A DNA stretch of 31,634 bases, taken from positions 1 through 31,634 of the forward strand of contig NWUY0300109012.1 of the NCBI GenBank assembly GCA_004151065.3, written 5' to 3'. Both the position numbers and the translations under genes were made by a program. Source of the DNA: Larix sibirica (lineage: Eukaryota; Streptophyta; Pinopsida; Pinales; Pinaceae). Shown piece by piece: positions 19,081 through 29,320 of this stretch (position 1 is its first letter; the number at the start of each line of letters is the position of its first letter). Below the pieces are notes generated by a model. It did no database searches and had not been told where the DNA came from. It saw only the letters and a list, made by a program, of their open reading frames with translations.

Positions 19081-20182
19081 CACATCGTATAGTTTAAGCA
19101 TTAAATTAAGTTTTGAGATACAGGTAAAAGAAACGTTAGTGGTTTGTAATAAGATACGACCATGATTGCTTTGCCAACATTTTTCGACGTTCCCAATATT
19201 TTGAGAGCTTGTTTATTTTGCTTTGAGACGATTAATGCATTTCAGCATTGGATTTCTTCTACATTTTGAAACTCTCTAATCAAGCTCAAAATCTAATCCT
19301 TGGTAAAAAGTATTGCGACGCTGAGCACTCTATAATGTCTAATAATTGGAGGGATCGATAGGCATAGGAATTTCTGGTTATATTTTCATTTTGCGATATT
19401 ATAGCTTGTGGCATCTTTATAGCTTCAGTATTTTTGAGAGGGGATTTATGTAATATTATTGACCATTTATAAGAAGGTATCTTTCAGCTGTAGAACACAG
19501 TAAAATTGCGATTCAGAACGGTGTGCTGTTTGAGCCAATGTATGCGGCTTTTAGCTGTAGGTTGCAGTATTGAAAATTTTCAGTGGGCTCTGTAATGGTC
19601 AATGCCTCTTTTGAAATATATTCTTGTGTTGATTTTGTGCAGTTTTATTGATGTGTGATTCACCGGCCCTTGCAATTTGAGTTGATTTAGTCATTAAGGG
19701 TTTTATTATATCATCGGATATGATAAATGAGAAAAATTTCTGAGTCTCCTGTCTCAAAATAATGAAAAGGTGGCTGATACATTCCGTGGTCTGAAACTTG
19801 GTATAAAGTTAAATTCTCAAAAACATGAGAATTCGTGATTGTTTTTGGAATGTTGTCAAGGGTTCTTATTTGATGAGGCTTTGTACATTAAGTTAATTAC
19901 TGACATAATCTATTTTAACCTTAGAACTATTGAACCTTGGATCTATTAGGTGCCAAGAGGGTTTACAAATAACGGGGTTTAAAAAAATTGAGGTTGGATG
20001 ACAATTTTCTTTTTTCATTTTAATTTAGGCAAAATAGGTTAAACAACACCTCTCATCCTCTCTATATTGTAAAGAGTGCCCTGCTTCTCTGAGTGTAATG
20101 AAGAAATTTGAGTTATTATCTGATGTAAAAACCGCTTAGAGTTTGAGTTTTAAAGTCCTTTTTTTGGAAGCTACTCTGGCAC
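19081..20182. other. No recognisable feature
   Basis: Plus-strand T-rich, low-copy-looking DNA without ORF, RNA or transposon similarity that I can support. Confidence 0.4.
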
Positions 20183-20606
20183 AGGGACAACAAATATGTT
20201 TAATGTGGCAGGTCAAAAGAATCTCGTGGATAATATATTATTAAATTCAAAATTGAGAAACACATGCAGAATATGAAGTATTTGAATAGGCTTTCAATTA
20301 AGATTATCATAAGATAAAGGCCTGAAGGACAACAAAGCATGTTTAATGTGCGATGCCAAAAGATTCTCGTGGATATGATGTTGACAGACACATGGAGAGT
20401 ATGAAGTATTTGAATAGGCCTGCAATTAAGATAAGCACAAGATACAGGCATTGACATCTTATATAAAACTGTTTGCTCGGTGCGGAAACATACTGTGATA
20501 TAACAAGATACAGGCATTGATATGGGAAGAAAATAATCATGGTTGCATGTTTCATGTATTGCAATGGAAGAAAATAATCATGATTGCATGTTTCATGTAT
20601 TGCAAG
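20183..20606. repeat. Nested tandem duplications
   Basis: GACAACAAA, ATGTTTAATGTG, AAAGA, TCTCGTGGAT and GTATGAAGTATTTGAATAGG-like strings occur twice about 143 bp apart (from 20184 and 20328). ACAAGATACAGGCATTGA occurs at about 20438 and 20503. A 41-bp unit beginning GGAAGAAAATAATCATG is repeated almost perfectly at 20525 and 20566. The short open frames here arise from the repeats. Confidence 0.85.
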
Positions 20607-21094
20607 GTAATATTAATAGATTGTATTGTGTATGTATGCTGATGGTTTTTTGGTGTCTCAAACGAGTGATTGACAGGTCCTTTTCATTTTGGTGGGTGTG
20701 CAGCTGTGCTGATATGTTGCCATTGAAGCATTTATCTCAATAAACATACTGCATTTGAACCGAAGATTAGAAGGTTCCTATTCTCAGTATTATGCCTCAA
20801 CTCTTATACCTAAAGACTTAAGATGTCAAAGCATTCTTATTAATTTGGTATTTCAGAGTGGAAGTCGTATAATTGGAAATTTGCATAAATTAGTGCACGC
20901 ATTAAACTAAACTATAAAGCCATCCAAAGCTCTGACAATATATTTGTTTTGCAAATTTCTACGGATATGGACATCTCACAATATTTGTTTTGCAAATTAC
21001 TATGGATGTGGACATGCTCTTTGTACAATGCAAAATGCAAGAAGGGGGAGCTTTTTTTAAATGTTTACAGGTTGTTTGGCCAATCCTCTCCGAT
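20607..21094. other. No recognisable gene; one small repeat
   Basis: The string ATATTTGTTTTGCAAATT with TATGGAxxTGGACAT-like context occurs twice near 20939 and 20981. Nothing else is seen. Confidence 0.4.
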
Positions 21095-21362
21095 CTTTTG
21101 ATGAAAAATACATGAATAATTTTTATTTATATTACTTTTGAAAAATCAGTTAATTAACATCTATTTATAACTTTTGATGAAAAATATATAAGTACTTTTT
21201 ATTTATATATAATTAAGATTGATGAATCCTAATATCGAAAATAGAGTTATTATTAAAATGAGGTAAAAACATGTTTATACAATCTTTATATATTTATCTA
21301 TATCTTTTTATTGGAAAAAATGTTTTTATTCAAAATATCACTTTTTGGTGAATCCAAATATC
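21095..21362. repeat. AT-rich tandem repeats
   Basis: CTTTTGATGAAAAATA with TTTTTATTTATAT-like context occurs at about 21095 and 21172. A second unit of about 124 bp begins TCGAAAATAGAGTTATTATT near 21236 and starts again at 21361; its continuation is displaced to 22808 by the insertion described in the next entry. Confidence 0.75.
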
Positions 21363-21639
21363 GAAAAGAGGGTTATTATTATTATTTTTAGTAAAACTAG
21401 TAGAGTTTTTATATATTAAAATTGTGGCATATCCACCCAACATAGTTTACAACTTAGAGTACTATACTTATAACATAGATTACCATAAGAACTATTGCAA
21501 AAACTAAGAAGCGTACTACTTCTTATTACAAAAATGGCTTCTTTCCGAGTGGATATAACGGTTGTGAAGCAAAACCAACTGCAATAGCTTTTGATAAAAG
21601 CTCCTAACAATAAAGCACATTTGAAATACATAGAATTGA

Positions 21640-22011
21640 TTATGGGAAGTTGGAGGAGCCTTTGCCAAAATTCATGCTTGGTATGCTTGGTTCCTGCTTG
21701 ATTATCTGAGTATTGATTGTTGCACTACCCATTTGGAGCTCAATAAGTCTCACTCGCCTTTCCAATTCTTGAATCCGCTTGTTTTGAGCCTTAATTTTTT
21801 GAGCCGATTCTCGCTCCTGGGTGCGACGTTCCCTCTGCTCTTGAATTGAATCCTTCTCAAGCCAACGAATCTCATCTTCAAGGTTCCTCACAGTGACTCT
21901 CAAGCAATGCTTCAGGGTGGTCAGTTTATGTTGCACAACCCGCATCTTAGATGAAATTTGCTTAACTCCATGCGATGACTAGCAATTTGAACTACTATCG
22001 CTATTTGCCAT
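21640..22011 (-). pseudogene. Coiled-coil ORF downstream of RNase H, one in-frame stop
   Basis: From an ATG at 22011 the frame reads MANSDSSSNC, a TAG at 21979-21981, then SSHGVKQISSK and, from Met at 21945, 101 residues to a stop at 21640. The central part (about residues 45-95 of the longer frame) is charged with heptad spacing: LEDEIRWLEKD, QRERRTQERES, KIKAQNKRIQELERRV, which should form a coiled coil. The tail is IKQEPSIPSMNFGKGSSNFP. No known domain is recognised. A coiled coil could mean self-association, as in LINE ORF1 proteins. It is inside the 21381-22807 insertion on the same strand as RNase H, so it probably belongs to that element. Confidence 0.5.
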
Positions 22012-22329
22012 AATGATTCTCTCAACTTGGCTCTCCAAGTTCTCTTATCCCGACGCCCTCCAATACAATGAATAATTCCAGTTCGTCAATAACTACTGCC
22101 AGCTTTGCTCCCCCAAATCATGAGCAAAATAGTGGATTTTCCATGATTTAACGAACTCTTCCTACATGCTCTCATCATTTGCACATCACTTAGGTACGAG
22201 ATTTCACTTCATGTGAAGGATTTCAATGCACGGACATGAAGGGCCGAGGGTGTAAGAACTTTGCCTGACCTCACCCCAATTGTACACTAGCCAATTTAAT
22301 TGCCATTTAATTCACCACGTTTATTCATG

Positions 22330-22800
22330 ATGGATTGGATTTGACATGCATTCGTGGTAGCGAGGGAGTTTGCTAGTGCATTGCCAATGACGTTAGGCCC
22401 GTAGAGCTTTAAGGAATAGGAATGCATTGGGAATTTTTGCATATGAGGTACAAAGTTCCTTGTGATAACTTCACTGCACGTTTGACTTGGACATTGACCA
22501 AATGGTTCAAGTGCCTTAAGATGTGAAACAATTGAGAATCGGAAAGGGGCGAGAGGGTGTTTATTATGTTGATAATCCGACGAGGATGAAGGTCCTTGGG
22601 ATTGGAATGAGTTCAAAGCTTTCTAATTATGCTTGATGAATTTCCAAACACAATCACATTAGTGATTCCTCTTTGTTTTGCAAACCAAACCTTGAAGAAG
22701 AGCAAGAGTCTCTGCCTATCATTTGTGCTTTTTCCAAGACCCAAGCATATTTTGCAATTATTTGTTCCTAAACATTAAAGAGAATCCCTCTTACTTTTGC
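22330..22800 (-). pseudogene. RNase H domain of a LINE, 5'-truncated and broken
   Basis: Minus-strand frames give, in order, GILFNV and AKYAWVL (about 22725-22790), FAKQRGITNVIVFGNSSSII (about 22630-22690), PKDLHPRRIINIINTLS (about 22545-22600), FHILRHLN at 22505-22528 and AVKLSQGTL (about 22450-22480). This is the RNase H order: the first strands, the VFGDS block (here GNS, a catalytic Asp lost), and the HxxRxxN block near the end. The domain starts right at the 5' boundary of the insertion. The 106-codon open frame at 22296-22616 is another phase of the same stretch and is not the real reading frame. Confidence 0.75.
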
Positions 22801-22807
22801 CGCTCTT

Positions 22808-22960
22808 GAAAAAGAGTTATTATTATAATAAAATAAAAACATGTTTACACAATCTTTATATATTTATCTATATTTTTTAATGGGAAAAATATTTTTTTAT
22901 TTAAAATGTTATATTCATTTTGAAAATATGTTTTTATTTAAAATCACTTTCGTCATCTTT
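22808..22960. repeat. Right part of the split AT-rich repeat unit
   Basis: Shares AAAACATGTTTA, ACAATCTTTATATATTTATC and GGGAAAAAT/GGAAAAAAT strings with 21236-21360, then adds short ATxTTTTTATTTAAAAT repeats. Confidence 0.75.
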
Positions 22961-23217
22961 AAAATCACTTTCCTGATGGAAATCCAATTAGATCAAAATG
23001 GTAGCATGATGGAGTAATCCGGTTAGATCAAAATGGTGGTGTAATTAATTTTGCCACCATGAAAATAATCCACACAACAAATATCCCTATTATAAAAACA
23101 AAATAGACACGTAAAGAAGCATCGGTATACAATTGTTCATTTTACAAACGTGAGAAAATAAACCAATAGTAAAGCATGATCTTACTTGCCTAGCGTTGAC
23201 CAACCATATTATTAATG

Positions 23218-23279
23218 AGGCTTAACTTCCTCCCCATCTCGATGGGTAAGGCTTAACTTCCTCCCCATCTCGATGGGTA
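23218..23279. repeat. Perfect 31-bp tandem duplication
   Basis: AGGCTTAACTTCCTCCCCAT starts at 23218 and 23249, followed in both by CTCGATGGGTA. Confidence 0.95.
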
Positions 23280-24278
23280 GCTTATTTCTAAATGCACATG
23301 GTTAGTCTATGCTTTATCATATATTCCATTGTAGCATTTAGAGTGTGCAATGCCCTTTGCTCGAAAGAGTTGTCCACTTCCTAAGATTTATTATTGTCCA
23401 ACTTGGTCATAATATCCCTAAGTGGCGTGTTAAGAGCTTTTTTTCAAGATTCATTTTTATTTGGGTGTTGTTTTTCAATTTTTAACTTTTTCTCAAGATT
23501 CATTTTTGTTTGGGTGAGTATGTTGTTTTTCAATTTTTTTGGAGTGAAGAATATATTGGTCATCTAATTAAATTTGGTTTTATTAACGATTATAGAAGTG
23601 TGGATATTGGTTTTCAAAGTGTAATTTTGAAACTGTAAAAATCAGATACCAAAGTGTTTCAAAGTGAATTTTGATTCTAAGCATTGATATTGATTTACAA
23701 CAGTGTATTTGGATGTCCAAATAATCAATTTATACTCTTGATGTGTGAGAGACCCATCGATTATTTTCCTTTGAGCCGCTTTAGTCTCTTGAAGATGATC
23801 CAATAGTATGGATTGAAACGTCGAGCTTTAAATATTCTAAATTCAATTATGGTCTATTAAATAAAATTGTTTCTACGTAGCTATGGTCTAAAACCACGTC
23901 ATTTGATAATCACATAGATATAACACCTATCACTTACATCTATTGGAACAAATCAACCACCTATCATAAGTCATCTTAAGCATCACATTAGTTGGAAATA
24001 CATCCATGCCAACCATTAATGTAGAAGATGCATCGTCCCTCATCACAAGAGAAACAAGGGCTTCACCTCATCAAAACTTCTTACATTGCAGGTGCTTATC
24101 TCAGGCAAAAATCAACAATAAATGAAGAAGAACAACCCTTCCGAGAGTCAAGGTGCTTCTATCAAGCAACCTATGTTTGAAATCCTAATGGCCTCAACTA
24201 GGTCAAGTACCTATCCTAAGTAATCTCCATATGAAATGCAAACTCTCTTACTCAAAAGAGTTATCTCGACTATAACAA
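23280..24278. other. No recognisable gene; small repeat at 23441-23545
   Basis: TCAAGATTCATTTTTxTTTGGGTG and TTGTTTTTCAATTTTT-like strings occur twice around 23441-23545. From about 23940 the minus strand would be the internal region of the copia-type element whose LTR follows, but no gag is readable there. Confidence 0.4.
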
Positions 24279-24290
24279 GCTCTGATACTA
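24279..24290 (-). promoter_or_regulatory. Antisense primer-binding site, initiator tRNA-Met type
   Basis: GCTCTGATACTA on the plus strand is TAGTATCAGAGC on the minus strand, one base from the canonical TGGTATCAGAGC. It directly adjoins the LTR edge at 24291. Confidence 0.8.
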
Positions 24291-24570
24291 TGTTGAAAAA
24301 ATTTGCATTCTTTGACTTTTAATTCAAAACAATAAATTTCACCTTCTTCTTAGAAGGGAGGCCCTAGAATTTTCAGCCATAGGACTACTGTAAATCAAAG
24401 TATAAAATAGTAGTGGAAAGATCACAAAAATTCACTTCAAACATCCCCACAATTCACAAGAATTCAAGGAGGAAATATACCAAAAAATGAGATATGTTTC
24501 AATCCCTTTTAGGGCAACTTATCAAGGAATAACGGATCCAAAAGTGTACTTCTACAACAATATAACAACA
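24291..24570 (-). mobile_element. Copia-type LTR, antisense
   Basis: The inner edge reads TGTTGAAAAA on the plus strand (TTTTTCAACA on the element strand) next to the primer site. The outer edge is placed at 24570 (AACAACA) where the element strand would begin TGTTGTT; 24559 is an alternative. The implied length of about 280 bp is normal for a small copia LTR. No second LTR was found. Confidence 0.6.
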
Positions 24571-25375
24571 TTAAAATCAACCCCTTATAATCTTCCACAT
24601 ATATTTAAAAATACTTAACAAGTGGCACTTCTACTTATGTCAAATTAGTTAGACATAAATAATTGTAATTAGTAATACATAAAGAGAAAATACAAAAACT
24701 CCACATTAGATGAAATTTGATCCAAAAATGGACTTCCTAAGGAACTTGAAAAATAATCATCCATGTATGTCACATATAAACCATGTATGCCACATCACAC
24801 TACAGTCTAAGCTAAGCTAATTTAGGAGATGAGAGTTAAATATTAGCTTAGCTCGAGGAAAAAAATACATGGTAAAAGAGGTAAATTGTTATTTATTATA
24901 ATTATAGTACTTTCATTATATATTAACAAAATATTATTTATTGTGTTTCATTATTATCTATTAATATTAATTATTCATTATATGATATTATAATTATTTT
25001 GAGGTACTCGAGATTTTTTTGAGGTATAGCATGGGGGCACTGTTGATTGTAACCAGAAGGGAGAGGAGAGAACTAAACCAGAGAGTGAAAAAACATAATA
25101 ATACCATAATACAGGGTTACCACATAAGCACTCACCATTACCAAATCCAGGGACTTGAAAACACAATGCATTTAATGGCCAAAATCCATCATGGGGAATT
25201 CCAAAACTTTGTTCCAACACTAATCTTTGGATTGATTCTCAAGAAGGCTAATACTAGATTGTCTGAGACATCACATCACCTTCTACTTCAAAAACTCAAG
25301 AATGTGTGAGCTAGGGAGAGGATGGGAGATAATAATGAGAAGGTCTCTTTAAGAACATGTCTAAACATTTGTCGT
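24571..25375. other. AT-rich DNA and possible LINE B flank
   Basis: 24890-25010 is very AT-rich. The opposed open frames at 24978-25309 overlap and neither shows a motif. Confidence 0.35.
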
Positions 25376-25596
25376 TTTTTTCCATATGACAAGTTTTTAT
25401 CGGAATTGACCGTATTTATTTGATTTTAAATCTGTTCAAATCATGTTTTCGAATGCATAACATGCTTGAAAATGCTGTTGAGGACGAGTGAAATCATCGA
25501 ATGTTTAGGCTACACGGTCCCTTTAATGCATTGAATATGGCAACCACTTGTTTGGGATGTTAATGTGGTTCATATGAAAATGGTGGGTAAACAAAC

Positions 25597-26030
25597 TTAG
25601 GGTAGGGGGGTGAACACCCTACCCTCCCCTTTTTCCATGTGACCATAGGGAAGAGAACATGCTATGCTTGCCATTTTATCGGCTTTGAAGTGTGACCTTG
25701 AATTTGTTTTTTCAAAGGCTTGAGTATCCAAATTGATATGAGAACTGACTTTATTGAGTTCACAATTTTGAGGAAAATAATGAGAATTCATGTATCTGAT
25801 GATGATGGTTGAGTCTCGAACCACTTAGATATTCTTCAGGTTCATTTGATTGGCTATTCTTAAACCTTGCATTAATGTTAGTGCTTCAACTTGCTGTTGG
25901 TGGTTTTTCCTAGTCCTCATGCATATGTCATTAATTGATTTTCTTCATAGTCAATGAGCACCCCCTACACTTGCTACACCTGGGTTTCCTTTGAAGGCTA
26001 CACCTGGGTTTTCTTGTCTTTCTCTCAACC
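25597..26030 (-). pseudogene. LINE B ORF2 RNase H domain, broken
   Basis: Minus strand: NPGVASVGG (about 25960-25990), HQQQVEALTLMQGLRIANQM with NLKNI (about 25835-25905), VVRDSTIIIRYMNSHYFPQN (about 25765-25824), NKVSSHINLDTQAFEKTN and KADKMASIACS, ending near 25597. This is the RNase H I order with Q-EAL for the catalytic Glu block and RDS for GDS. The final HxYRxxNxxAD block is damaged (SHFKADKMAS). A 24-bp direct repeat at about 25973-26020 doubles the NPGVA-coding sequence. Confidence 0.85.
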
Positions 26031-26229
26031 AATTGTTGAGTTCCTCCATTGTTGTTCGAATTTTCTATTGTCCATGTTCTCTTGGATTCCTCCTTTGCAA
26101 CTCTTGTTGATGGGCTCTTTTGTGGATCATTTCTTTCAACCATGTTTTTCCTCCACCTGCAGATCAATGTGCTTTTGAGGTGGGAGTTTGAGAGAGAGAA
26201 TGGTTTGAATTAATATAGATTTTTCCTGA

Positions 26230-26720
26230 GCTTCAATTCTTCTTGGGGCTGTTTTTTCTTGCTAGAAAATTATCCTCTTAAGAGCAAGCCACAATTTCCA
26301 CATAAGAAAGAAGTGAGGAGCTTTCCATACCCTTTTGAGAAGAGGCGTATTTTTGAAGGTCCTTGGATAGTGTCTGTGCCATGTGGGGAAGGCCTCTCCA
26401 CAATATTTTGAGGCTTCAATGGGAAGCTTGAGTTTCATCCAAGCAAATTTCTAGGTGTTGATGGAGAATTTGCATTAAAAAAAGAGACCTCGAAGATTGA
26501 TTCTTCTTCCTCAAGGCCTTTAGTTCCCCACTTCTTGATATTTTCAAATATTAGAACTTTACCATGAGCCACCATTCAATAAAAAAGTTAAGTTTTGGGA
26601 GAGCGTCACTCTTGCCTATGGACTTCCATATAGCTGATTTAGGTCTTTGGTTTTTGGCCTTGAAAATCACACTATATCCAATCTTGACAATATAGTTTCC
26701 TCCTTTACCGTCCCATCCTT
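26230..26720 (-). pseudogene. LINE B ORF2, zf-RVT-like region, broken
   Basis: Minus-strand fragments read IGYSVIFKAKNQRPKSAIWK with SIGKSDALPKLNFF (about 26580-26690), the form IWKxxxPxKxxxFxW of the zf-RVT region. FAWMKLKLPIEASKYCGEAF lies at about 26390-26450 and KRVWKAPHFFLMWKLWLALK near 26260-26330. The cysteine/histidine cluster is not preserved. Confidence 0.7.
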
Positions 26721-26989
26721 AGGTGTCTTTAGAGGTGACAGTTTGGGGTGCTTCTTGTAACCCTTGCATGAGATTCATCCACTGTCTTGCTAGATGTGCA
26801 GAGAGGTTACTCAGATTCCAGGCTTGCTAATTATCACTTGCATTTCTTTTAGAGATATTTGAGAGGGTGTGGAGGTTTCTACTTTCCATCCAAGTTTGTA
26901 AGAGTCTCGCAGCTCGAGATTGCTGGCTAGTGGTGGCGTTTTGTTAATTTTTTCTTTCAAACAATGATCTTGGTACCATTCCTAGGGGT

Positions 26990-27412
26990 CTATGAGAGAT
27001 TTTCTTGGATGATGGCAACTAAATTTACACGAAGTTTCCATATTGAGGATCCTCTCACTTTCATAAGAGGTTTGTTCAGGTTGATCATGTGTTCCCCGTT
27101 AAGGTATTTTTTTGTTAAAAAAGTATTCCACCAAGCTCCTTCCCCTGAGATCAACAACCACATGATTTTAGATACCAGAGCATGATTCATAAGTCTTAGA
27201 TCTTTGACAGCTAGATCTTCGCGATCTTGGGTAGCCATGCAGGTTTCCCATTTGACTAGATGTAATTGTTTGGAATTGTTATGCCCCCCTTGCCACATGA
27301 ATTTCCTAAGAGATGCTTCTATTTGGACTATGATTCCGACAGAAACTAAGAGTGATGAGCATTGGTATAGTGGAAAAGTTTCTAGAATTGAAGTTATAAG
27401 CACACAATCCAT
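26990..27412 (-). pseudogene. LINE B ORF2, region after the RT core
   Basis: An open frame of 140 codons on the minus strand reads VLITSILETFPLYQCSSLLV, then IEASLRKFMWQGGHNNSKQL, HLVKWETCMATQDREDLAVK and DLRLMNHALVSKIMWLLIS. This is the well-known stretch of plant L1 LINEs (RxxLIxSVLxxxPxYxxS, FxWxG, xLxxWxxxxxPKxxGGLGxxxL, NxALLxKWxWR). It is the best preserved part of LINE B. The equivalent plus-strand frames at 26964-27422 are shadows. Confidence 0.9.
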
Positions 27413-27439
27413 CTGGGTTTAGCCACTATGTGTCCCATT

Positions 27440-28030
27440 TGATCAATTTGTTTTGAATTTAACGGAGGATGTTGTTCCAGTTTGAGGATTTGGATACCCA
27501 AGATGAATTAGGACTCCTAAATAAAAGAAATAAGGCCATTGTAGGATAGGCACGAATTCAAGAATTTTGGCAATGTTGGTCACTAAGAGATTAGAGATAT
27601 TCCAACCATGGATGCGACACTTTCCTTTTATGATCTTTCCCTCAGATGCTTCTACATAGATGTCTAATGTTCCTTTGAATATCTCGACAATCACTGAGGA
27701 AAATCCCCTAATTAGCAGTGTCATTTGCAAATTGGGAGTGGTTTATTTCTTCCGTAATCGAACTGTAGATATTCTAGGTAGAGTTCCAATTATCCTTTCA
27801 TTTTTTAGACCAACATAGCATCTTAATGAGGTTGAATTTAACTACAAAACAAAAATAATGCTAAAAGGAGATGGTGAAGCCATTAGGACTGGGAGCTTTG
27901 TCACACTTAAATCCCTAAATGGACACAATCATTTCAACCTTTGAGATTTCACGTTCAAGAGCACTGTTGTCATAATGGGAGACCAAATTAGGAATTCCCT
28001 GTAACATCCTTTTGATTGGTAAAGCTCTTC
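27440..28030 (-). pseudogene. LINE B reverse transcriptase, core partly deleted
   Basis: DKAPSPNGFTISF at about 27865-27903 matches the DKAPGPDGFT start of plant LINE RTs. Only about 160 bases later comes FAND (about 27718-27729), the counterpart of the catalytic FADD, with one Asp changed to Asn. Then, after a frame change, LLIRG, LDIYVEASEGKI and FFYLGVLI (the YLG block) follow in an open frame at 27443-27730. About 150 residues that normally lie between these blocks, including the QGCPLSP motif, are missing, so an internal deletion is likely. Confidence 0.85.
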
Positions 28031-28429
28031 CTCTGTGGTGGTTGTCACCTTGATCATTTAATATCTCTAAGACTATGTTTCAATGTCTCCTAGCTTGAGC
28101 TTGCTTGTGAAGGAAGGAGGTATATCCGTCCCCTGTTGAGAGCCACATGCTATGATATTTGAGGCGGTAGTGTTCTTCTTCTTTTATGAAGGCTTGGTTG
28201 AGATCTTTGTTTTGAGATATTTGCTTTTGCTCAAGCTCCCACTGGAAAGATGCAGGGTTCCTTTCAGCTCTTTTCCTTTGTAGATGGATCTAAGAAATTT
28301 TCTTTTATCCATTTCTTCAAGGCCCTTTTGTTGCTTTGAGCTTTGTTTCCCATACGTCTCCTAGCAATCCTTCAACCTTGTGTCTCCATGTTATTGTTAT
28401 AATATCATGATCTTGTTGATGTTGCATCT

Positions 28430-29220
28430 AGAGGGGGTTAAACTTGAAGGGAAGGAGGCCATATTCCTCCCCTTTAAAGATATAAAGAATAATAGGCTTG
28501 TGGTCTAAAATGGTTGATGGGATAATCTTAGAGTTGATCTTGATATCCTCATCTATGAACTAGCTATTTACGAGGAAATGGTCTAGTCTAGTAGAAACGT
28601 GACTATTGTCGGTTCTCCTGTTTGACTAGATGAATCTACCCTGCTTGGGTTTAATGTCTACGAGGTCCCTTTATACATTAGATATTCAACTTTCTCTTTG
28701 AATTGATCACGGACCAAACCACCTCCTCTTTTCCCCCTTGCATCTAGAACCATGTTAAAGTCCACTATAAGGATGGATTTAGATATATCTATTTTGTTTT
28801 TCATTTATGATATAGTTAGCCAACACTCTTGCTTTCCCTATAGTGCATGGTGCTATATATGTTGAATACCTTGTAGCGCTTTCATGAAGCCTTGCATTTT
28901 AGATTCATTTATATCCAATGTTGGGTGAGAATAGATTTGGACTAGTTCCAGATTGTCGTTGTTCCAACCTCTAAAGATGCCTCTAGAGATTGTCTCCTTG
29001 TGCATTGACTGCTATTCCTTCCAATTCTTTTTCCTAGTTGATATAATGTATTCCTTTGGAAGTTTTGTCTCTTGGATTATAAGGAATTATTATGGCATTC
29101 ATATTTGATAATATCCCTCATTGCTTCAAGTTTGGAGTTGTTCCCCATCCCTATGCTATTCCAAGCGACTATATCATTATTTACCAGAAGGAGGCTTATA
29201 CTTACCTCCTTTTTACATTG
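28430..29220 (-). pseudogene. LINE B ORF2 endonuclease (APE-type), broken
   Basis: Close to 29180 the minus strand reads DIVAWNSIGMGNNSKLEAMR, the N-terminal WNxxGxGxxxKR block of plant LINE endonucleases, although the Cys after WN is Ser. Around 28750-28770 it reads IVDFNMVLDARGKRGGG, where GDFN is expected, so Gly is Val but the Asp and Asn remain. DLVDIKPKQGRF (about 28650) and a SNRRT...RLDHFLVN stretch follow, then ILDHKPIIL at about 28490-28513 in place of SDHxPI, and YGLLPFKFNP at about 28440. The enzyme would nick target DNA to prime reverse transcription. Several frame changes break it. Confidence 0.85.
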
Positions 29221-29320
29221 TTGGATGAATGCCTAGGATTTTAATCAAGATGTGCTTGCTTCCTTCAAAGTTCATATAACATGGAGTCAATGGAGGCCTA
29301 AGGATTGGGATTCTTGTCTT

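Larger units (their letters stand above)
21363..22825 (-). mobile_element. 1.4-kb 5'-truncated LINE-like insertion with target-site duplication
   Basis: GAAAAGAGGGTTATTATT at 21363-21380 and GAAAAAGAGTTATTATTA at 22808-22825 bracket 21381-22807. The DNA after 22825 (AAAACATGTTTA, ACAATCTTTATATATTTATC) is the continuation of the repeat unit that starts at 21361, as shown by the intact sister unit at 21236-21360. So an insertion split the second unit and duplicated about 17 bp. On the minus strand the insert starts inside an RNase H domain and ends in AAAAATAATAATAATAA, a plausible retroelement tail. Confidence 0.7.

Noticed and set aside
20200-20564. Overlapping minus-strand ORFs of 105 and 73 codons
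   Set aside because: They arise from tandem DNA repeats and repeat the same peptide fragments; no known domain.
22296-22616. 106-codon minus-strand ORF as a gene
   Set aside because: A different phase of the same DNA reads as RNase H, so this frame is a shadow.
25019-25309. 96-codon plus-strand ORF
   Set aside because: No recognisable domain, AT-rich context, and an opposed frame of similar length.
26964-27422. Two plus-strand ORFs over LINE B
   Set aside because: The minus strand holds the well-conserved L1 region, so these are shadows.
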